DNA of 23,502 bases from an uncultured Dorea sp. (GTDB lineage: Bacteria > Bacillota > Clostridia > Lachnospirales > Lachnospiraceae), in NCBI GenBank assembly GCA_910579335.1, contig CAJTUQ010000035.1, positions 1,167 through 24,668 on the forward strand. Reading direction: 5' to 3'. Under the pieces are notes generated by a model that did no database searches, was not told the DNA's origin, and saw only the letters and a program-made list of their open reading frames with translations. A program made the position numbers and the translations under genes. Positions 21,210-23,502 of this stretch are shown here, one piece after another; the first letter of the stretch is position 1, and every line of letters begins with the position of its first letter.

Positions 21210-22730
21210 GTGAAAAAGCATATTAAAGACGGAGCTGTTATAACAGCCGGTATCGTATTTATCTGTGCTCTGGCTCTGACGGGATGTAAAAAAGAAGAGC
21301 AGAAAACAGAGGAACGGAAAACGGAAATCATCGTAGAAAGTGAAGGGCAGATGGAAGGAACCATTGTCAGTTTTGAGGGAAAGACATTGGTAGTTAAGGA
21401 GGCCGGTGAGGACTATACCTTTGATTTATCCAATGCATCAGTGAATACAAGGAATATGAGGGCAGGGGATGAGCTTGTCATTTACTATGACGGAAAACTA
21501 AAGGATAAAGATACTTCAAAGGTAACGGTGACAAGTATAGAGGATATTGGAGAGAATGCTCACCAAACAGAAAAGCAGGCAGTAGGGACCCTGGCAGACC
21601 TGACAGAAAATACCATTACGATACGCCAGAATAACGGCGAGGAGCTGAGGTTTAATTCGAACAACTGCCAACATGAATTTAAAAATGGAATCAGGGAGGG
21701 GAACTGGGTCGTTGTCTCTTATATAGGAGAAATAAACGGGAGCGACACAAAAAATGTAACTGTAATTAAAATTACAGACAATGACCCCAATATTGTAAAG
21801 AAAGAACAGAAAAAGATGACAATTAAAACCGTTAAAGAGAAGGTATATACGACGGCGGGCGTACATGTCAGGGAGTCCTATACGACAGATTCAAAGGTAG
21901 TGGGTTCTCTTGCAAAGGGAAGTTCCGTGGTGCGCACGGGTGAGTGCAAAAATGGTTGGTCACGTATTCAATATAAATCCAAGGACGCATATGTTTACGG
22001 GGAATATTTGACGTTAAAAAAGCCAAAGGAGGACGCACCGGCAGCAAAGACGAACGGAGAGCCTGCGGCGACGGTGCAGATAGGAGATGAACCGGAGCCT
22101 GTCATGCAGAAGCAGGAAGGAAAGGCGAAAAAGGAAGGCGAGATGCAGGCGCAGATTCCGGCGTCGACGGAAGGCGAGATGCAGGCACAGATTTCGGCGC
22201 AGGAGGAAGAAGCGCAAACGGAAGAAGAGCAGCAGCCAAAAGAGGAGGAACAAGAAGAGACAGAGTCACCGGTACAGCCCCAAAAGCATACATTTACAGG
22301 AACGGTGCTTGAAGTAAATATGAATACGCTGACAGTTAAGGCAAAGGGAGAGGAATATACGCTGAACATTGCGGATGCGGAGCATGAGTATGCCAATGGG
22401 ATCCAGACGGGGAATACGGTCACGATTACGTATACAGGCAGTTTGGAAGATTCGGATAATCTGCTTGTTATCAAAGTGCAGGATTCCGATCCGAATGAAG
22501 CGGCAAAAGACGCTCAGTATGTCGGAGTAATTGTCGACGCCACTATGAATACTCTTACACTGCAGACAGAGGACGGCGCGTCAATGACGTTTATAAAAGA
22601 CGGCGCAAAGAATAGTCTTGATGGAGATTTGGACGGCCAGAAGGTAAAAATCATAGCGGATATGACAGCCTCCGAGACAGATGAAAACATTTTTCAGGCA
22701 AAACGGATTGAGCCGGCAGATGGAGAATAA
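21210..22730 (+). CDS. Lipoprotein with repeated beta modules and an SH3b domain
   Basis: 506 aa. A type II signal peptide (VITAGIVFICALALTGC) has lipobox LTGC with lipidated C26, so it is anchored outside the membrane. Four related modules of about 65-70 residues follow: about 44-112 (EGTIVSFEGKTLVVKEAGED), 115-190 (GTLADLTENTITIRQNNGEE), 361-430 (GTVLEVNMNTLTVKAKGEEY) and 432-503 (GVIVDATMNTLTLQTEDGAS). Modules 2 and 3 share an E/DHEFxNGI...GN-V motif. Between them lie a bacterial SH3 domain (about 210-272; VHVRESYTTDSKVVGSLAKG), often a cell-wall binder, and a Glu/Gln-rich linker. The GTG start at 21210 follows AAGGAGGAG; a longer frame from 21108 lacks a signal peptide at its start. The function is unknown. 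The sensor gene begins 40 bases later. Confidence 0.85.
   Translation: MKKHIKDGAVITAGIVFICALALTGCKKEEQKTEERKTEIIVESEGQMEGTIVSFEGKTLVVKEAGEDYTFDLSNASVNTRNMRAGDELVIYYDGKLKDKDTSKVTVTSIEDIGENAHQTEKQAVGTLADLTENTITIRQNNGEELRFNSNNCQHEFKNGIREGNWVVVSYIGEINGSDTKNVTVIKITDNDPNIVKKEQKKMTIKTVKEKVYTTAGVHVRESYTTDSKVVGSLAKGSSVVRTGECKNGWSRIQYKSKDAYVYGEYLTLKKPKEDAPAAKTNGEPAATVQIGDEPEPVMQKQEGKAKKEGEMQAQIPASTEGEMQAQISAQEEEAQTEEEQQPKEEEQEETESPVQPQKHTFTGTVLEVNMNTLTVKAKGEEYTLNIADAEHEYANGIQTGNTVTITYTGSLEDSDNLLVIKVQDSDPNEAAKDAQYVGVIVDATMNTLTLQTEDGASMTFIKDGAKNSLDGDLDGQKVKIIADMTASETDENIFQAKRIEPADGE
22133..22204 (+). repeat. Tandem 36-bp repeat in the lipoprotein linker
   Basis: Two adjacent 36-bp units (22133-22168, 22169-22204), nearly identical in their first 30 bases, encode EGEMQAQIPAST and EGEMQAQISAQE. 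They lie in the Glu/Gln-rich linker after the SH3b domain and probably arose by recent slippage or duplication. Confidence 0.85.
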
Positions 22731-22770
22731 GGATTTGCGGCAGCTTTGGTATTGTAGGGAGAATTAGGAT

Positions 22771-23502
22771 ATGGGACTTGATAAAGAGATAAGAATACTG
22801 CTGAACAAAATAAATAGGCAGGGAATAGAGAGCATTGCGGCGGCATTCAGCCTTAAGCTGCTTATTGCCGCAGGGTTTTTGACCGCGCTTTTGTTTCTGC
22901 GGTCTTATTCCGTAGATTTCTGCCTGCGTACCCTGCAAGAGGAAACACGGGAGGCGCAAAGAAGTATTTACCAGCAGATTTCATTTACGCAAGGACGTTT
23001 GGAAATGCTGGCCGGCATAATAGAAGACGAAGAGGAAATTACCTCTGAACGTGTGCTTAAAATGTTGCAGCCTGATACAGATGCCGAGATGATATCCCGT
23101 CTCGGCATTGTCCTTCCGGATAACCGGATTTTCAATCGGGACGGAACTTGGTCGGAGCCGGTTAACGGAATTACATTTGATGCATTGGCGAAAAAGGGCT
23201 CTTTTATTACAAATATTGAACCGGATAATGTTGAGCCGGATAAACTTGTTTTGTTTTTAAACGTCCCGATTGAAAGAGAAGGCAAAATAGAAGGAATATT
23301 ATTCGGCGTCATAGAGCCGCAGAAATTGTCGGATTATTTTAAGGTGGATATATTCGACGGAAATGCCGATGTTTTTATTGTTGATACAAAGAATATGCAA
23401 TTTATTATGGATACGCTGCATGGGCAGGCAGAAAATACCGGCGCACTAGAAGGGCGTAAGATAAAAAAGGGATACAGCGAAGAGCAGACGGCTAAAGATT
23501 TC
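22771..23502 (+). CDS. Membrane sensor with Cache-like extracellular domain (partial)
   Basis: The frame is open from the ATG to the window end (244 codons) with the C terminus missing. A short cytosolic start (MGLDKEIRILLNKINRQGIE) leads to one membrane helix (about 26-43, SLKLLIAAGFLTALLFLR). A long extracellular part follows, with a helical stretch and a Cache-like fold: SRLGIVLPDNRIFNRDGTW, KLVLFLNVPIEREGKIEGIL and ADVFIVDTKNMQFIM. In this bacterial group such sensors usually end in a GGDEF, EAL or histidine kinase domain, which here lies beyond base 23502. The RBS is weak (TAGGGAG 13 bases upstream or TAGGAT next to the ATG). No terminator separates it from the lipoprotein gene, so the lipoprotein may feed a signal to it. 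Confidence 0.8.
   Translation, partial: MGLDKEIRILLNKINRQGIESIAAAFSLKLLIAAGFLTALLFLRSYSVDFCLRTLQEETREAQRSIYQQISFTQGRLEMLAGIIEDEEEITSERVLKMLQPDTDAEMISRLGIVLPDNRIFNRDGTWSEPVNGITFDALAKKGSFITNIEPDNVEPDKLVLFLNVPIEREGKIEGILFGVIEPQKLSDYFKVDIFDGNADVFIVDTKNMQFIMDTLHGQAENTGALEGRKIKKGYSEEQTAKDF

Noticed and set aside
22133..22204. Two-unit repeat as a CRISPR-like array
   Set aside because: The units are directly adjacent, in frame and coding, with no spacers.
22087..22317. Arg/Lys-rich 76-codon ORF
   Set aside because: It is the +1 frame of the repetitive Glu/Gln-rich linker; its composition is a by-product of the repeats.

Overview
The window looks like a chromosomal segment of a Clostridia member, most likely Lachnospiraceae (Bacillota). 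The reasons are strong GGAGG-type ribosome binding sites throughout, sigma-A-like promoters of the TTGACA/TATAAT type, moderate GC, and a gene set typical of that family: YerC/TrpR-like, DUF1836, Cdd1-type HhH protein, AgrC/LytTR pair, soluble GGDEF proteins and an S51-like peptidase. This is inference from gene content; there is no rRNA or other species marker. I see no tRNA, rRNA, CRISPR array, insertion sequence or phage gene.

Region 1 (1-3.7 kb) is an accessory-looking stretch. It holds the 5' part of a leftward AraC-type regulator, a divergent iron-containing alcohol dehydrogenase, and a leftward run of small proteins (DUF1905, DUF1349, an unrecognised 166-aa protein). It shows decay: a DUF1801 coding sequence is broken by a nonsense codon, frameshifts and a deletion, and a 13-codon ORF with a good RBS sits before the dehydrogenase.

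Region 2 (3.7-5.5 kb) carries a YcdX-type PHP hydrolase, a YerC-like regulator and a convergent DUF1836 protein. The last two share a symmetric hairpin terminator.

Region 3 (5.5-9.8 kb) is a self-contained MarR plus heterodimeric ABC exporter operon. It has a clear promoter (TTGACA-17-TAGAAT), a perfect 14-bp palindrome at the predicted start of transcription, tightly packed or overlapping genes and a terminal hairpin. The two ABC half-transporters show complementary defects expected of a heterodimer with one degenerate ATP site.

Region 4 (9.8-15.9 kb) holds pcrA (TTG start, own promoter) followed closely by a soluble hybrid histidine kinase with two receiver domains. A diguanylate cyclase with an intact GGDEF motif and I-site converges on it, sharing a bidirectional terminator.

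Region 5 (15.9-18.9 kb) is the most unusual part. A cysteine-rich Crp/Fnr-like regulator, with an N6-spaced inverted repeat in its leader, is followed by a 590-codon ORF that fuses an S51/class I amidotransferase-like domain to a complete but divergent RsmH-type methyltransferase. A small Cdd1-family HhH protein follows. The three look like one transcription unit.

Region 6 (18.9-23.5 kb) has a leftward AgrC-like kinase / LytTR regulator pair with no AgrB or AgrD nearby, then a rightward lipoprotein with repeated beta-rich modules and an SH3b domain. The lipoprotein mRNA leader folds into a long hairpin that contains an SD and an 8-codon ORF. A Cache-type membrane sensor follows and runs off the window end.
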